In this document: positions 23,750 through 34,809 of the stretch, one piece after another
Layout of the letters: every line of letters begins with the position of its first letter
Position numbering within the stretch: the first letter of the stretch is position 1
Source: Gymnothorax reevesii
Taxonomy: Eukaryota; Chordata; Actinopteri; Anguilliformes; Muraenidae
Length of the DNA stretch: 64,000 bases
Assembly (NCBI GenBank): GCA_029721435.1
Contig: CM056588.1
Location: 41,976,930-42,040,929, forward strand
Direction: 5' to 3'
Position numbers and translations under genes: made by a program
The notes under the pieces: generated by a model
Told to the model about the DNA's origin: nothing
Database searches by the model: none
Seen by the model: only the letters and a program-made list of their open reading frames with translations

Positions 23750-23863
23750 TTCGGGATTCATAGAACCGTAGTTACATTCGTAACTTTCGTTTTCAGCAGC
23801 ATCTGATTTTGATATCCTACATCATCGGTCCACTATAGTTGCCTATAGCACTCGAAGAGTTAA

Positions 23864-26585
23864 TACTTTTACTTACAGGCAAATGGAGGATAAGTGCTCT
23901 GAAATTATTCCAGCTGTGAGACCAAAAAAAAAGGGGGCGTGTAGGGCTGGGAATAAGTTTCCATTTCATTCTCCATGTTGGTTCCAATAATAGCTGTTAT
24001 TCTGCAGTAAAAAAAGCCCACTCCAGTACAGTCAGTGACAGGGCAATTAAAATACTGCAGTCCTCCACAGAAGGGGATTGACCCAACTCATATTTAATCA
24101 ATCTTCACTCGGACTGCCCACGCTTTGGAAACCTCCTTCAAAATAACATCAGGATGCTCAAATATACAAAGGTCTCCTCTAAATTACCAGATAAATTTTT
24201 TGAGCCACACAAATCTACGATCACATCTTTGAGTAAACCGAAATCTCTGAGCCTCACGCCACGAATATCTCAAACCGTAAATACTCAGTCAAGACCTGTT
24301 TTACAACCACCTTACATCTTTTAAGATGAGTTTTATCAACTATGAACAGCTAAGAAAGAGAACAGCAGTGAATCCAGCTGATGGTGAACGCATATCATAC
24401 CCACACAGGTAAATGCAAGTACATGACTCATGCAATAAACCCTGTAAAACAAGCTTCCATCCATCTCTGTCTTCCCATTTACTTCTATAAGAAGAACTCA
24501 TCCATCCAGGCCTCGCTTCTGTCAAATACAGGACAGAAGGTGAGTGAGAGTGTGTGTGTGCGTACACGCGTGTGTGTGTGTGTGTGTGCACTTACATGCA
24601 TTTGTATACAAGAGTCTTGTGTTTGTACATTCACATGCACATTAGCAAGGGTGTGCATGAGTGTGTGTGCCCATGCGCCAATGTGTGAATGCGGCTGTGT
24701 GTTTGTGCAAGTACATATGCGAGTTTGAGAGGGCGATTGTGTTTTGTGTGAATACATTTACACGTCCATGTTTGTGGGGGCTTATTGCTAGTGTGTATGA
24801 TTACATGCATGACTGAGGGAAAATAACACATTTTCTAAACCAGACCCTGCAGACGCACATTATAGAGCTGAAATCTCACAAGGCCAGGCCTTATCAACCC
24901 ACAGCAGAGGATCGGCAGTAGAGCTTAATTAAAACCACGTATGTCTGTTAAAAGTCCAGAACAGGGTGCGGGCTGTTTGCTGTAACCGAATTCTGCAGTC
25001 GATACACCCGATCGCATTTCTCTCCTCTGATCTCGGCACGTTAGTCCTGGCCACGGCCGGAAACTCAGGAAAACTGACAGATGTTCGGGCGTGATAAGGC
25101 ACCCCTGCTGAAATCACAAGGGTGGAGGCGCCCATGCTTGTGTCTGTTGAATGAACAGGAGAAAGACGCAGCGTTTTCCTGGGTACAAACAGCCCCTCGA
25201 CCCCCACTATTGCCGATTTTCGCGCCAGCATAGTCGGCGACGGACAATTTATTTCGCCACAGCAGGTCCCGCGGCAAGCCAATGCGGGGTGATGGGTTAC
25301 ATTTTTCAGCAGAATGGAGAACACCGTTTTCAGCTCCGATAGCAATCACACCCTGAAGTGGTTTTCCCAAATTAAAGAAAACGGCACTTCCTGTGCCGCC
25401 GAGTCAGAATCCTTGCCACATCTGGAGCCCATCATCTGTGCCCTTCACTCAGGCGTTCAGGGAAGACTCAACAAGCTAGCTTCCTAAAGAATTCAGATTA
25501 TAATTTTAGGGCAGCATTAAAATGTCTTCGCTGATCATAAAAGAGAGGGAACAACATGTTCCGCTGTATTTATTGTCACGGTTTCTATGCAGTACTTTCC
25601 AGCTCTCCTGTTCCAGCATTTTACGTTTTGGCAAAGCTTGCGAAGAAATCTCCTAATACAATTAAACAAGCTCTGTGAACAACAGACTTATTCTGAAGCC
25701 TGTACCCGACAGAGAGAAGAGAGAGAGAGGGAGGGAAAGAGAGAAGGAGGGTAGGGGTGAGCTGAAGGTGATACTGATTAGTCACCAAAGTCGTCTCGAG
25801 ATCAGACACTTCAGTCAACAGACGGATAAATATCTCCGCCATCACTGCCAAAACAGGGCTGTTACCATGGTGATCGCACAGATCACAGACACATCACAGC
25901 AGTCAGAACTGCAATGCCAGTACAGTGAGAACTGGAAAAAATAGGATTCATCTGCACGCCCGCGCAAGATAATCAGGTCAGTCAATTTTTTTAGACTGAA
26001 GGAGCCAGGACTGATTTCGATTGGTTGGTTTGCTCATCAGAGGAGGGGTCATAATCAGTCATAAGTTATTGATGCGCAGCACAGTCACGACTCTGGAGTG
26101 TTCCGGATTGGTTCATTCGCCTGTCACTCAACTCTGGACCACAAACTTGAAAATAAACAGCAAAAAGTCTCAGTGTTAACAAGTGATTTAAACATATTAT
26201 GAGACGTCTTACTCTTTTCTCTCAGAAGAAAATATTGATCCATTTCAAGTTACCAGACGCTTGACAAGTGAAATTGTCTTACCACTTGGACAAATGTAGA
26301 AATGAGGCAAAATAATCTCACACCAGTCGCAGAATTGTTAATTAACTGAGAAAAAAAGGCAATCGAATTGTTTTTAATCTAAATACAAGACAAAAATACC
26401 CAAGATTTTTATTTTTTTCCAACGAAGGAGGCGAGGCTTCCAGAACAGAACTAGCTCTCAGCACAATATGGAAACATGACCTTCACCAGCACGTCCACTG
26501 CTACTATTTAAAGCGAGTCCACCTTTCTACCAGGATCCAGAAAGGACATTAAAAACCGAAAAAAGACATTCCGCAATGCATTACT
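23864..26585. other. osbpl5 intron, right of the DIRS element
   Basis: No exon seen. GT-rich simple sequence lies at about 24540-24730, a CpG-denser block at about 24950-25420, and a GA-rich run at 25710-25750. Confidence 0.55.
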
Positions 26586-26748
26586 CACAGTGCACTCCAT
26601 AAGTATTTGAAGAGTGAGACATTAATAGAATATCTGCAGAAGCAGGGACAGTCATCGTTATTTGTGGGCATTTACACCCCCTGTTACATGAACCATGGAA
26701 GAATTACAGCCTATTTAAGGCATCCAAATACTTACGGACTGCACTGTG
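26586..26748. mobile_element. Short Tc1/mariner-like MITE
   Basis: Inverted ends are cacagtgcactccataagta with tttga at 26586-26610, and tccaaatacttacggactgcactgtg at 26723-26748, with two or three mismatches. At 163 bp with no frame, its TIR style (gtccgtaagtatttgga) is that of Tc1-type elements in fish. Confidence 0.65.
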
Positions 26749-27306
26749 CTATGTGAGAGTGTGTGATATTCTACAGCGGATTTTATATCTCATGGTTCAC
26801 CCTTTTGCCTCTTGGCCTGTCACCTGGAGGAAGCCATTTAACATTCGGGCTAATGGCATAGTCCACCGACACACTTCTGACCCCGCAACCTGCTTCCCAG
26901 AACTAACCACAAACTTTACCCTGCAGTACAGAAAGATCCGGAACAGTCTTGATTTTCATGACTGAACCCTGTGGGGTAATTTCTCTTCTGTATTTGTAAG
27001 TTACTTCAGCAGTGGACAGCCACAGTGCAGCACCCCGGGACCAGCTCCAGTTCGACAGCCTCGCACAGGGGTAAGGACAGCAGTGTCCCAGCAGTGCATG
27101 GCTTTCAGGGAGCTGGAAACTGGAGAACTCGGCCAGGGAAGACCTCAGCGAACACGAGGAGTACATGCAGAGGCTCTGGCCACCCGGCACTTTAACCCTC
27201 CTTACTGCAAGGTAACGGCTTTAACCACGGCTGTTGATCACATGACAGGGAGGGTATGGGTAAGGGTTTGGCTGAGTTTTGAGTCAGAGAGGAAAATCCT
27301 GACATC

Positions 27307-28740
27307 ACAGTGGCTCTTTCCCCCTCTCTCGCTCTCTCTCTCTCTCTCCCTCTCCCTCTCTCCATCACTCTTGCTCTCTCTCTCTCGCCTAGGGACTCTG
27401 TGAGCAGTGGGATCACGTTCTGGTGTCGGGGTAACAGAATGAGCGAGGGGGGGGGGGTCGGGTGGGGGTTAACAGAACAGGCTCGTTCAGACAGGCAGAC
27501 TCTCACCTTGCTGGTGGGGGACTGAGCTGGGCTGATGTCGTCCGGCATCTGAGACAGACCATTCCTGTCCACTTCACCACCTGCAGTACATACATGTGTT
27601 ATGCGTTACATGTACACCCCACGCGTGCACGTACACACTTGTATCAAAGATCTATCTCACCAGCACACACACAGATGTGCTCACACAAGAACACAGACAA
27701 ATGCCCACATACGTACACATGCACAAACGCTCACACACATGCACACGCGCTCGCTCATACACGCACACAGGATAAAACAGTCAGAGCCCTGCCACACGGC
27801 TGTGTCCCAGCGGGGAGAGGAGGGGGAGGGCTGCAGACAGATTGGGAGGGCGAAATGAGCAGCGGGTCGTGGGCGAGCCGGAGTCCGCAGGGGAATTCCT
27901 GCCCGCCCTTCAACACAGGCCTGTTTCACAGTCACAGCTCTCAGCTCTGTACAGCTCTCTACGGTACAGGAGAGGGGGGGCTGTGTGTGTGTCACTCTCC
28001 ATCACTCCATTTTTATCCTTCCCTCCGTCTCTCTCCATCCCTCTTCACCTCTAACCGTCCTACACACTTTCTACTTCTACCACTCCATCTTTGTCCTTCC
28101 TTCTGTCCCTCTCCATCCTCCTCCACCTCTAACTGCCCTCACAAACCTTCTCTCCATCACAACATGTTTATCCTTCCCTGTCTCTCTCTATCCTTCTCCA
28201 CCTTTATCCTTGCCTCCCATCCTTTCTCTCTCCCTATCACTCCATCTTTATCCCTCTCTCTCCATCTTTCTCCACATTTTTCCTTAAGCCACACCATTTT
28301 CCTCCATCAATGCATTGTGATCCTTCCCTCCCTGTCTCATTCTTCTCCACCTTCTCTCCTGCTGCCTATTCCTTCACTCTCTATCACTCCATCTTTATCC
28401 CTCTGTCTGTTTTTCCATTCTGCCCTCTCACCCTTTTCTTTCACCCCTCCCTCCTTCTCTCTCTCCCTCCATCTCTCCCCCCTGTATCTGCTTCTCCCAC
28501 TCTCTCCTCTACCCCTCCTTCAACATCTCCATCACTCCATCTTCCCCTCCCTTCATCTCCCACCATCCTTTTCTACCCCCATCTCCACTCTTTCACACCC
28601 CACCCACTCTCAATCACTTCATCTCCCACTCGCTGTCTCTATCTATCACTCCGCGACCTCTCCTCTCGACCTCTGACCTCATTACATCCACCTCTCTCAT
28701 CCTCACGATCACTCCATCTCTCCCTCCCTGCACCCCCCTC
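27307..28740. repeat. Pyrimidine-rich low-complexity tract with degenerate tandem repeats
   Basis: CT repeats at 27320-27390. A long array follows at 28000-28720 of units like catcactccatctttatcctt followed by ccctctctc. It is interrupted at 27400-27990 by coding exon 27507-27580 and CA/TG-rich sequence. Ser/Pro/Leu-rich frames across it are artefacts. On the transcribed strand of osbpl5 this intron is purine-rich. Confidence 0.85.
27507..27580 (-). CDS. osbpl5: osbpl5 second coding exon (linker)
   Basis: This 74-nt exon completes codon 47 and adds codons 48-71, including the peptide DRNGLSQMPDDISPAQSPTS. It ends in phase 0. The acceptor is ctgcag at 27581-27586 and the donor is AAG|gtgaga. 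The peptide is acidic, Ser/Pro-rich and probably disordered; the matching ORP5 region is also a short variable linker. The call depends on splice signals, on the phase fitting both neighbours, and on position. Sequence identity to the family is low here. An antisense frame crosses this exon but continues into simple repeat and is not considered a gene. Confidence 0.85.
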
Positions 28741-29312
28741 TCAGCAGGGCCACAGAACTGCAAAGTCCTGAGCTGTAATAAGTAATGGATTAAAGAGCAC
28801 AGTTTAACCTTGGGTAAATTAAACAAACTGAAGTGAAGACGTGGTTTATAAGGTCACCTGGGAGATCAGCCGATTGGCTCAGCCTTGGGCACTGAACGGT
28901 GCACATCCTGGTAACCATTAATGAAACTGGGGATAAAATCGCTTTTCATGTCAATATTTTTCTTGTTAATCGCTGATAAGCTTAGATAGCATCTATTCCC
29001 TTACTTTTCCACCCCTGAGCAGAACAGCTGATATACCGTATCATCCAACCTGATCTAATCTGGACTGTACGAGATTTTAAAAAAGCAATTGCCCTCTTAT
29101 GACATTGCTGAATTTCATTAAGATACATATACAGCAATGTATACAGTTAAGAGTAAAACAGTAAGGCCATACGTATAGGTGGTGACTGTGCTGTCGGCTT
29201 GCAACAACCAGCCAAAAGGTTCTTGGCTCAACACACGAAAAGCTGCACAATCAGATAACGAGGCCCACATGATTTCTGGAGGAGTGAGTTATGTTAAAGC
29301 AGGGGGATGATT

Positions 29313-29600
29313 AGATTAGATGTGCATCAGTTTGGAAGGGGTGGGGTTTGAGAAAGCAGACTAGCAATTGTATGTGAATCAGTTCAGAAGGGGCGGGATT
29401 TTAAAACAGCTAACCAGTGATTGGGTGTGAATCATTTCTAAAGGGGTGGACGGTGGAAGAGCAGACCATTGATTGGATGTGGATCAGTTAAGAGGGGGTG
29501 GCTTTGATCGAGCAGACCCAGTGATTGGATGTGGATTGGTTTTGAGGAGAGAGGCTTGAGAAAGCAGAAGGATGATCGGTCGGAGATATGGAGGGGCTGG
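29313..29600. repeat. 52-bp minisatellite at the donor of the first coding exon
   Basis: Five to six degenerate units built on gattggatgtggatcagtt followed by aaggggtgggttt. The tgtg(g/a)atc landmark falls at about 29321, 29373, 29427, 29479 and 29530. The array stops about 13 bp from the splice donor at 29613. Confidence 0.8.
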
Positions 29601-29613
29601 GCTTTTTGGTCAC

Positions 29614-29773
29614 CTGGACTGAGAGGATAAAGGTCGTTGTCGCCCGCGTAGGAGAGGTTTCGGGTGAGAGAGCGAGGGTCCAGTTTGTGCGGCGTGGAGG
29701 TAGAGGTGGGGCAAAGGGAAAACCGCCGGCGATACAAAGTCTCCTCCTTCATCCTGTCTGCGGTCCACCCTTT
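29614..29773 (-). CDS. osbpl5: osbpl5 first coding exon (start codon at 29752)
   Basis: The ATG at 29752 opens codons 1-46 plus one base (phase 1). The peptide begins MKEETLYRRRFSLCP and ends near LYPLSP, closely following the known N-terminus of ORP5. A run of three arginines lies at residues 8-10. Twenty-one bases of 5' leader precede the ATG. Upstream of them is a strong acceptor: a CT-rich tract ending in GTAG, with the exon edge at 29773. The donor is CCAG|gtgacc at 29613. The short spliced leader implies a separate non-coding first exon upstream. A 52-bp minisatellite begins just beyond the donor. Confidence 0.93.
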
Positions 29774-30038
29774 CTACAGAGAGAAAGAGAGAGAGAGAGA
29801 AGTAATATTAATACCACAGTTACATCTCATCTTTACCCATTATATATTATATAACCATTACTATATTCTATAATTATATTTGGTTATATTTTAATCTTAG
29901 CCTGTGACTTTGGAAGAAAGATTTCACAAAGACGCTGTCGTGCTGCCACAGCAAACCTGAATCTAAGAGACAGTGAACGTGATGGAGAAAACGAGAGGCT
30001 GAGTTTGAGACTGAGAGATGAGAAGAAAGAGATGGAGT

Positions 30039-30075
<37 letters not shown>

Positions 30076-32385
30076 GGTATAACCGCGCCTTGAACATAAC
30101 CAGGCCCTGAGAGAAGAGAGAGATGCAGAGTGACCTTGAGTTGCTGTTGTAGGAAGCAGCAGATATTCTGGTTTGGTCCCAATAGGGGCCCCTAGCAGCC
30201 CAGCTGACCCCACACACAGATCTGCGGGGCTGGTGCAGAGGCTCTGTGCACACTGATCAGGCAAAGCCCCGGGGCAGAGGGAACATTCTATTGCCCCTCA
30301 CTCCATCCCACAGGACATGGGCTTCAGTAATACCCTTCAGCATTTATCTCCTTCTCAACCTCATTTTTGCCATCCTCCGTCCTTCAATCTCTTCCCCCAC
30401 ACATCCCTCCTTTTATTTCTCTCCTATTACTCGCTTTCATACTCTCTCCTTGCATCACTGCTTTATTTTCTCCTCCCATCTCTTCTTTTCATTCTCTCTC
30501 CTTCCATCTCTCCATTTGCTGTCCTTCCGTGTTTGTATAAATCCCAATTCCTCATGCACAGTCCATGAAGTCCATGAGAAATGCTGGTTTTCAACCCTCC
30601 CTTTGCCTGGGAGTCGGGCGTGAAGCCAGTCTGGCCAATCAGCAGTGCCAACTATTCAGTTACCGTGGAGGGAACAAAACCAGGGCTGGATTTGGATTTG
30701 AGGCACAGATTTGAGGATCCCCAGGAGAAATGATATAACTGCACATACGCAGCTGTCTTACCTATAGGACCCTCTTGAAAAAGAGACCTTGAATCTCAAT
30801 ATGACCATCCTAGCAAAACAAAGGTTAAATAAAATAAATAAAAATCTCTCTCCATCATTCTCACTCCTTCAGCTCCATTTTCTCTGTTCTTCACACCCTG
30901 TTCCCTCCTCTGATCCCTCCCCTTGTCAGTCTCTACTATACCCCCCCGTCCCCCTGTACAGGACTGCTGGACCGAAATGAGTGCATGACCAGATGATCTG
31001 GGCATGTGCAAAGCCTGAGATATAGATCAATCAATGGCTGCACACAACAGACTGCTGAAAACAGCCTCCTACATCATTCACCATCTCCCATATCATCTGG
31101 AGCAGAGTGGCACCCAGCAGTTGGCTAACCCTGCTCCCAAGCTCCGCCCCTGGCTTCTCCTTGCACAGAAAGCCCTTTATCCTCAGTCTTTATTTGGACT
31201 TATCCAGCTACCTACAACCTTACCGAATTCCAAAAACTACAACACATTCCAAAATATCCATATTTCAACGCATAAAAAGCATTAAAAAAATTGATGCTAC
31301 TTTTATGTTGGATAAGAATAAGAAGCTAGAAAAAAAAACATTGATTTTATGCTGTTGACCTTTTAGGTAACATCACATTTCACTTGCCGGATGCCTGGTT
31401 CAGAGTTTCACAACTCGCATTCCTTTACACAATCCACTTTACAGGATATTTACTGAAGCAATCGCGCTTAAGTACCTCGCCCAAGGTTACGACGGCGCAA
31501 TCTCGCCAGAGAATCATATGCGGAACCCCCGAGGTACGAAGCACGCTCTGGAGCCATTAAACGCAGCCGTTTCATCATGTAAACAAGATTAGATCAGCAG
31601 AGATGAATGGGACTCATAAACAGGTTGAGCTCTGTGGCTCAGGTGAAGGGCAGTGGTGAACAACAGCTGTGTTCTCCGTTTAGCTCAGAGCGTGTTGTGG
31701 TGGAAAGTACAGATTCTGTCTCGAGATTGAAATTAGAACCACCCCCCCCCCCGAAAACCATCATCAGACAGACCCCACACATTGGTGTCGTCACCAGAGC
31801 GATGGTCTCACGGCAACAGTGGTAGAGGAATGATGGGGTATAGGGTTACAGGTGTTCTGGGGCCAAACTGGGAGGTGCTGGACTGGTACACTCCTGGCCC
31901 TCACCACAGCAGACACTCAGAGAGACCATTTCTCAAACTCCTACATGCCTCAGGATCTTTTCTCCTCCATCTCCCATGCCCCTTTCCAAAAATAACCTCT
32001 ACTGAACCGCAGACAGTGGGGATTTCGTGACCTGGAAGCCACCCAAACCAGTTACAGCTGGTTCCCCTCCAATCATTTCTCCGTCTCCCACCAGATGCCC
32101 TGTCCCCAAAAGTCAAAGCATGAGTGGGGGATTTTGGTCACCCATACATTATATACAATCGGTTTTCACTCTGTTTTTTGTGAGTATTAACCAACAGGGC
32201 CAATCACCATCCGTTTACAGCACGGATGGACCACAATTTAAGTCTTTTCCCCATAGAATCCACCCTCCCTTTCCCCAGAATGGCAACAAATGACAAAAAA
32301 TGGAGAAACAAGGGAAAGGTCGATTGATAAACATGTAGGTGTCATGTGTAGTCATTATGGGGAAAAGAGTTAGGCCACTAATATT
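29774..32385. other. Upstream of the osbpl5 start codon, probably intron 1; no gene seen
   Basis: Contains a (GA)n run at 30041-30073, CT-rich sequence at 30330-30530, and a C homopolymer at 31742-31752. No open frame with recognisable homology. Confidence 0.6.
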
Positions 32386-33179
32386 CCACCTGTTTACAGT
32401 GGGCAGCAGGAAATTTCAGTAGCTTACATGCTGCCCGTTTACAGTGGGCAGCGGGTGATCTCAGTAACTTACATGCTGCCTGTTTACATTGGGTAGCAAG
32501 TGATTTCAGCAACTTACATACTGCCTGTTTACAGTGGGCAGCCGGTGATTTCAGTAACATATGCTGCCTGTTTACAGTAGGCAGCTGATGATTTCAGCAA
32601 CTTACATGCTGCCTGTTTACAGTGGGTAACAGATGATTTCAGCAACTTACATGCTGCCTGTTTACAGTAGGCAGCTGATGATTTCAGCAGCTTACATGCT
32701 CCCTATTTACAGTGGGTAGCAGGTGATTTCAGTAACTTACGTGCTACCTGTTTACAGTGGGTAGCAGGTGATTTCAGTAACTTACACGCTGCCTGTTTAC
32801 AGTGGGTAGCAGGTGATTTCAGTCATTTACATGCTGCCTGTTTACAGTAGGCAGCTGATGATTTCAGCAACTTACATGCTGTCTGTTTACAGTGGGTAGC
32901 AGGTCATTTCAGTAACGTACGTGCTGCCTGTTTACAGTGGGTAGCAGATTATTTCAGTAACTTACATGCTGCCAGTTTACAGTGGGTAGCAGGTGATTTC
33001 AGTCATTTACATGCTGCCTGTTTACAGTAGGCAGCTGATGATTTCAGCACCTTACATGCTGTCTGTTTACAGTGGGTAGCAGGTGATTTCAGTAACTTAC
33101 GTGCTGCCTGTTTACAGTGGGTAGCAGATGATTTCAGTAACTTACATGCTGCCTGTTTACAGTGGGTAGCAGGTGATTT

Positions 33180-33180
<1 letters not shown>
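32386..33180. repeat. 45-bp VNTR, about 18 copies
   Basis: The consensus unit is gctgcctgtttacagtgggt + agcaggtgatttcagtaacttacat. Landmark gttta positions 32392, 32437, 32482, 32527, 32570 and 32615 give 45-bp steps. Two unit subtypes alternate (gtgggtagcaggtg versus gtaggcagctgatg), including a repeated higher-order block near 32770-33110. The three-base multiple gives a pseudo-frame on the minus strand that is not a gene. Confidence 0.95.

Positions 33181-33233
<53 letters not shown>
33181..33233. repeat. (AT)n microsatellite
   Basis: About 26 uninterrupted AT dinucleotides, directly joined to the end of the 45-bp VNTR. Confidence 0.97.
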
Positions 33234-33237
<4 letters not shown>

Positions 33238-34665
33238 CACTAGATTGCTGATAGGGTAGGTTCAAGTGAAGCACCTGTCCGAAGAGCTTATACACCCGGA
33301 AGTAAAATTCTCACGTAGACTCCCATTCATTTTCGCCTACGTTAAAATTATATTTTCAAAAAGACTCGCGTGCGAGTAGGTGTTATTTTGGCATCGTTGT
33401 GCAGAGCAAGATTTTGTCTCCCTAAATATGTGCTTTTTGGAGGATGGAAAGCTTCACACTTACTAAGGGGAAGATCGAAATGTGACTCGGTGTTAACGTT
33501 AAAGTGCAGCAGAGAAGTGACGTTAACGTGACCGAAGCTTTTACCTCTGATACAGTAATTGCTTGGAAGTTATCGCCTTTATAAGAAATGTTGATGAATG
33601 TCTGTATACGTAATCAAATTACACTCTTGTTTTCTCCAAGGCCTTGCAATTTCCCACAAATCTGCAATAAAATGATTGAAAGGTTCAAAAAATGTGCGCC
33701 TCAAAGAAAGATAGGAGATTTGGATATTTCACTTCCCAAGTTCTATAGCTTAACTTGAAGATTTGGGAAATCTGGAGTAATTTCCTGCGTTAAGGACCTC
33801 AGGTTTAAGCCTTACTTGAATACATCTAAAGGGTAACAGGTAATTTCAGTTGCCCACACTCCAAGTGGGTAAAAAGTGATTTTACTTATCCATATTAGGT
33901 CTGCCAACAGTAAATAGCAGATGATTTTAGTCATTCCTATTCACTTTGTGGACAGCACAGATGCTGGCCACTGAAGAATACTACGCCATCTGCAGTGCGT
34001 TTTGGCCTTGGACTAATAGAAGGTATGTGGAGTTCAGAGATTAGTCATGGTGTCAACACAAACACCAGTCAGATGCACCGAAAAAATCTTGGCTGTGACA
34101 GAACAAATAAAAAGAGACAGGGCACAGTGGACTTCGGTTAAGGTTCACAGAAAAAACAGGGCTGTCACTGCGGTAAGCCAGACCTCCTCACCTACACCGA
34201 CAGGACACAGACTCCAGGTCAGTGAAAAAGGGACCGTACTCGCGTCAGAGCTGGGGGGTGGGCTGGGATCACACTGGAATGTGATGTGCTCGCTGATGGC
34301 ACAGCACAGGGTCTTGGGGGGGACAGAGACACGCTGCATATATAGCAGACAGGAAGGAGCAATGGGATTTCCATTACGCGCAATGTTCCCTCTCTTCCCT
34401 CTAACCTCTGAGGTTAAGGTCAGATTTAATGCAACATATCAAACAGTGTGAGCATGTGCGTTTGTGTGTGTGAGTGCGTGTGTATTTGAGAGTGAAAAAT
34501 CACTCAACACTCCAAAAAAAAAAAAAAAAAAGCCTGACAACCAGTACAGACACACACATACTTAATATCCATGTGCTAACATCAAATTGACTTCATTCTT
34601 TGCGAATCTCAACAACCTTTCCCTGATCTTACCCAGTACCAACGCATTCCTAACCCAAACCCTTA
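33234..34665. other. no gene seen
   Basis: The segment 33240-33600 has the look of an old dispersed element (CpG-bearing, with cacccggaagtaaaattctc) but no ends can be set. An A-run lies at 34514-34531. Confidence 0.45.
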
Positions 34666-34806
34666 AGCCGCTTTCACACCGGACACAAAAATAATTTACA
34701 TTCAAAGTCAAAGCAAAGACGCGAATACACACGTTTCGTTGTGCTTTGACTTTGAATGTAATCAGTCGTGCGAAAAATTTGTTTCGCGTCCGGCGTGAAA
34801 GCAGCT
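34666..34806. mobile_element. Harbinger-like palindromic MITE
   Basis: Inverted ends AGCCGCTTTCACACCGGAC (34666-34684) and GTCCGGCGTGAAAGCAGCT (34788-34806) match at 17 of 19. Inner arms cattcaaagtcaaagca and tgctttgactttgaatg continue the palindrome. TTA flanks both sides (34663-34665 and 34807-34809), the 3-bp target duplication typical of PIF/Harbinger elements. Confidence 0.8.
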
Positions 34807-34809
34807 TTA

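Larger units (their letters stand above)
17180..23791 (+). mobile_element. DIRS-type tyrosine-recombinase retrotransposon, full-length termini, coding region decayed
   Basis: The element is 6,612 bp, plus strand, inside an osbpl5 intron and antisense to the gene. Both ends are GTT (17180-17182 and 23789-23791). Inverted terminal repeats, an internal complementary region near the right end, and remains of gag, RT, RNase H, a methyltransferase-like domain and a tyrosine recombinase occur in the DIRS order. There is no target-site duplication, as expected for recombinase-mediated integration from a circle. At least five frame changes or stops break the coding region, so this copy is non-autonomous. 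The near-perfect terminal repeats suggest it is not ancient. Confidence 0.92.
10132..29773 (-). other. osbpl5: osbpl5 gene, 5' part (seven coding exons, 3' end outside the window)
   Basis: Seven exons on the minus strand share GT-AG borders and compatible phases (1, 0, 0, 0, 0, 1, 2), giving 280 codons plus 2 nt with no stop. The product resembles ORP5: an N-terminus like mammalian ORP5 (MKEE start, RRRFSLCP), a basic KKTYRQEKKR segment, a PH domain at about residues 129-245, then a linker. ORP5 is known to sit in the ER membrane through a C-terminal anchor and to exchange phosphatidylserine for PI4P at ER-plasma membrane contacts, with the PH and basic region binding plasma-membrane phosphoinositides. 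The ORD and anchor are not in this window. The paralogue ORP8 shares the PH domain, but its N-terminus differs, so osbpl5 is preferred. Introns contain many mobile elements and tandem repeats. Confidence 0.9.

Noticed and set aside
27462..28676. A 404-codon open frame on the plus strand
   Set aside because: Mostly Ser/Pro/Leu from CT-rich repeat, and antisense to a real osbpl5 exon. No domain or homology.
32378..32560. Frame encoding repeated KSPAAHCKQA-like units
   Set aside because: It is the 45-bp VNTR read in frame; the period being a multiple of three explains it.
32378..33180. CRISPR-like regular repeats
   Set aside because: 45-bp units are contiguous and degenerate with no spacers. 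This is a VNTR in a vertebrate genome.
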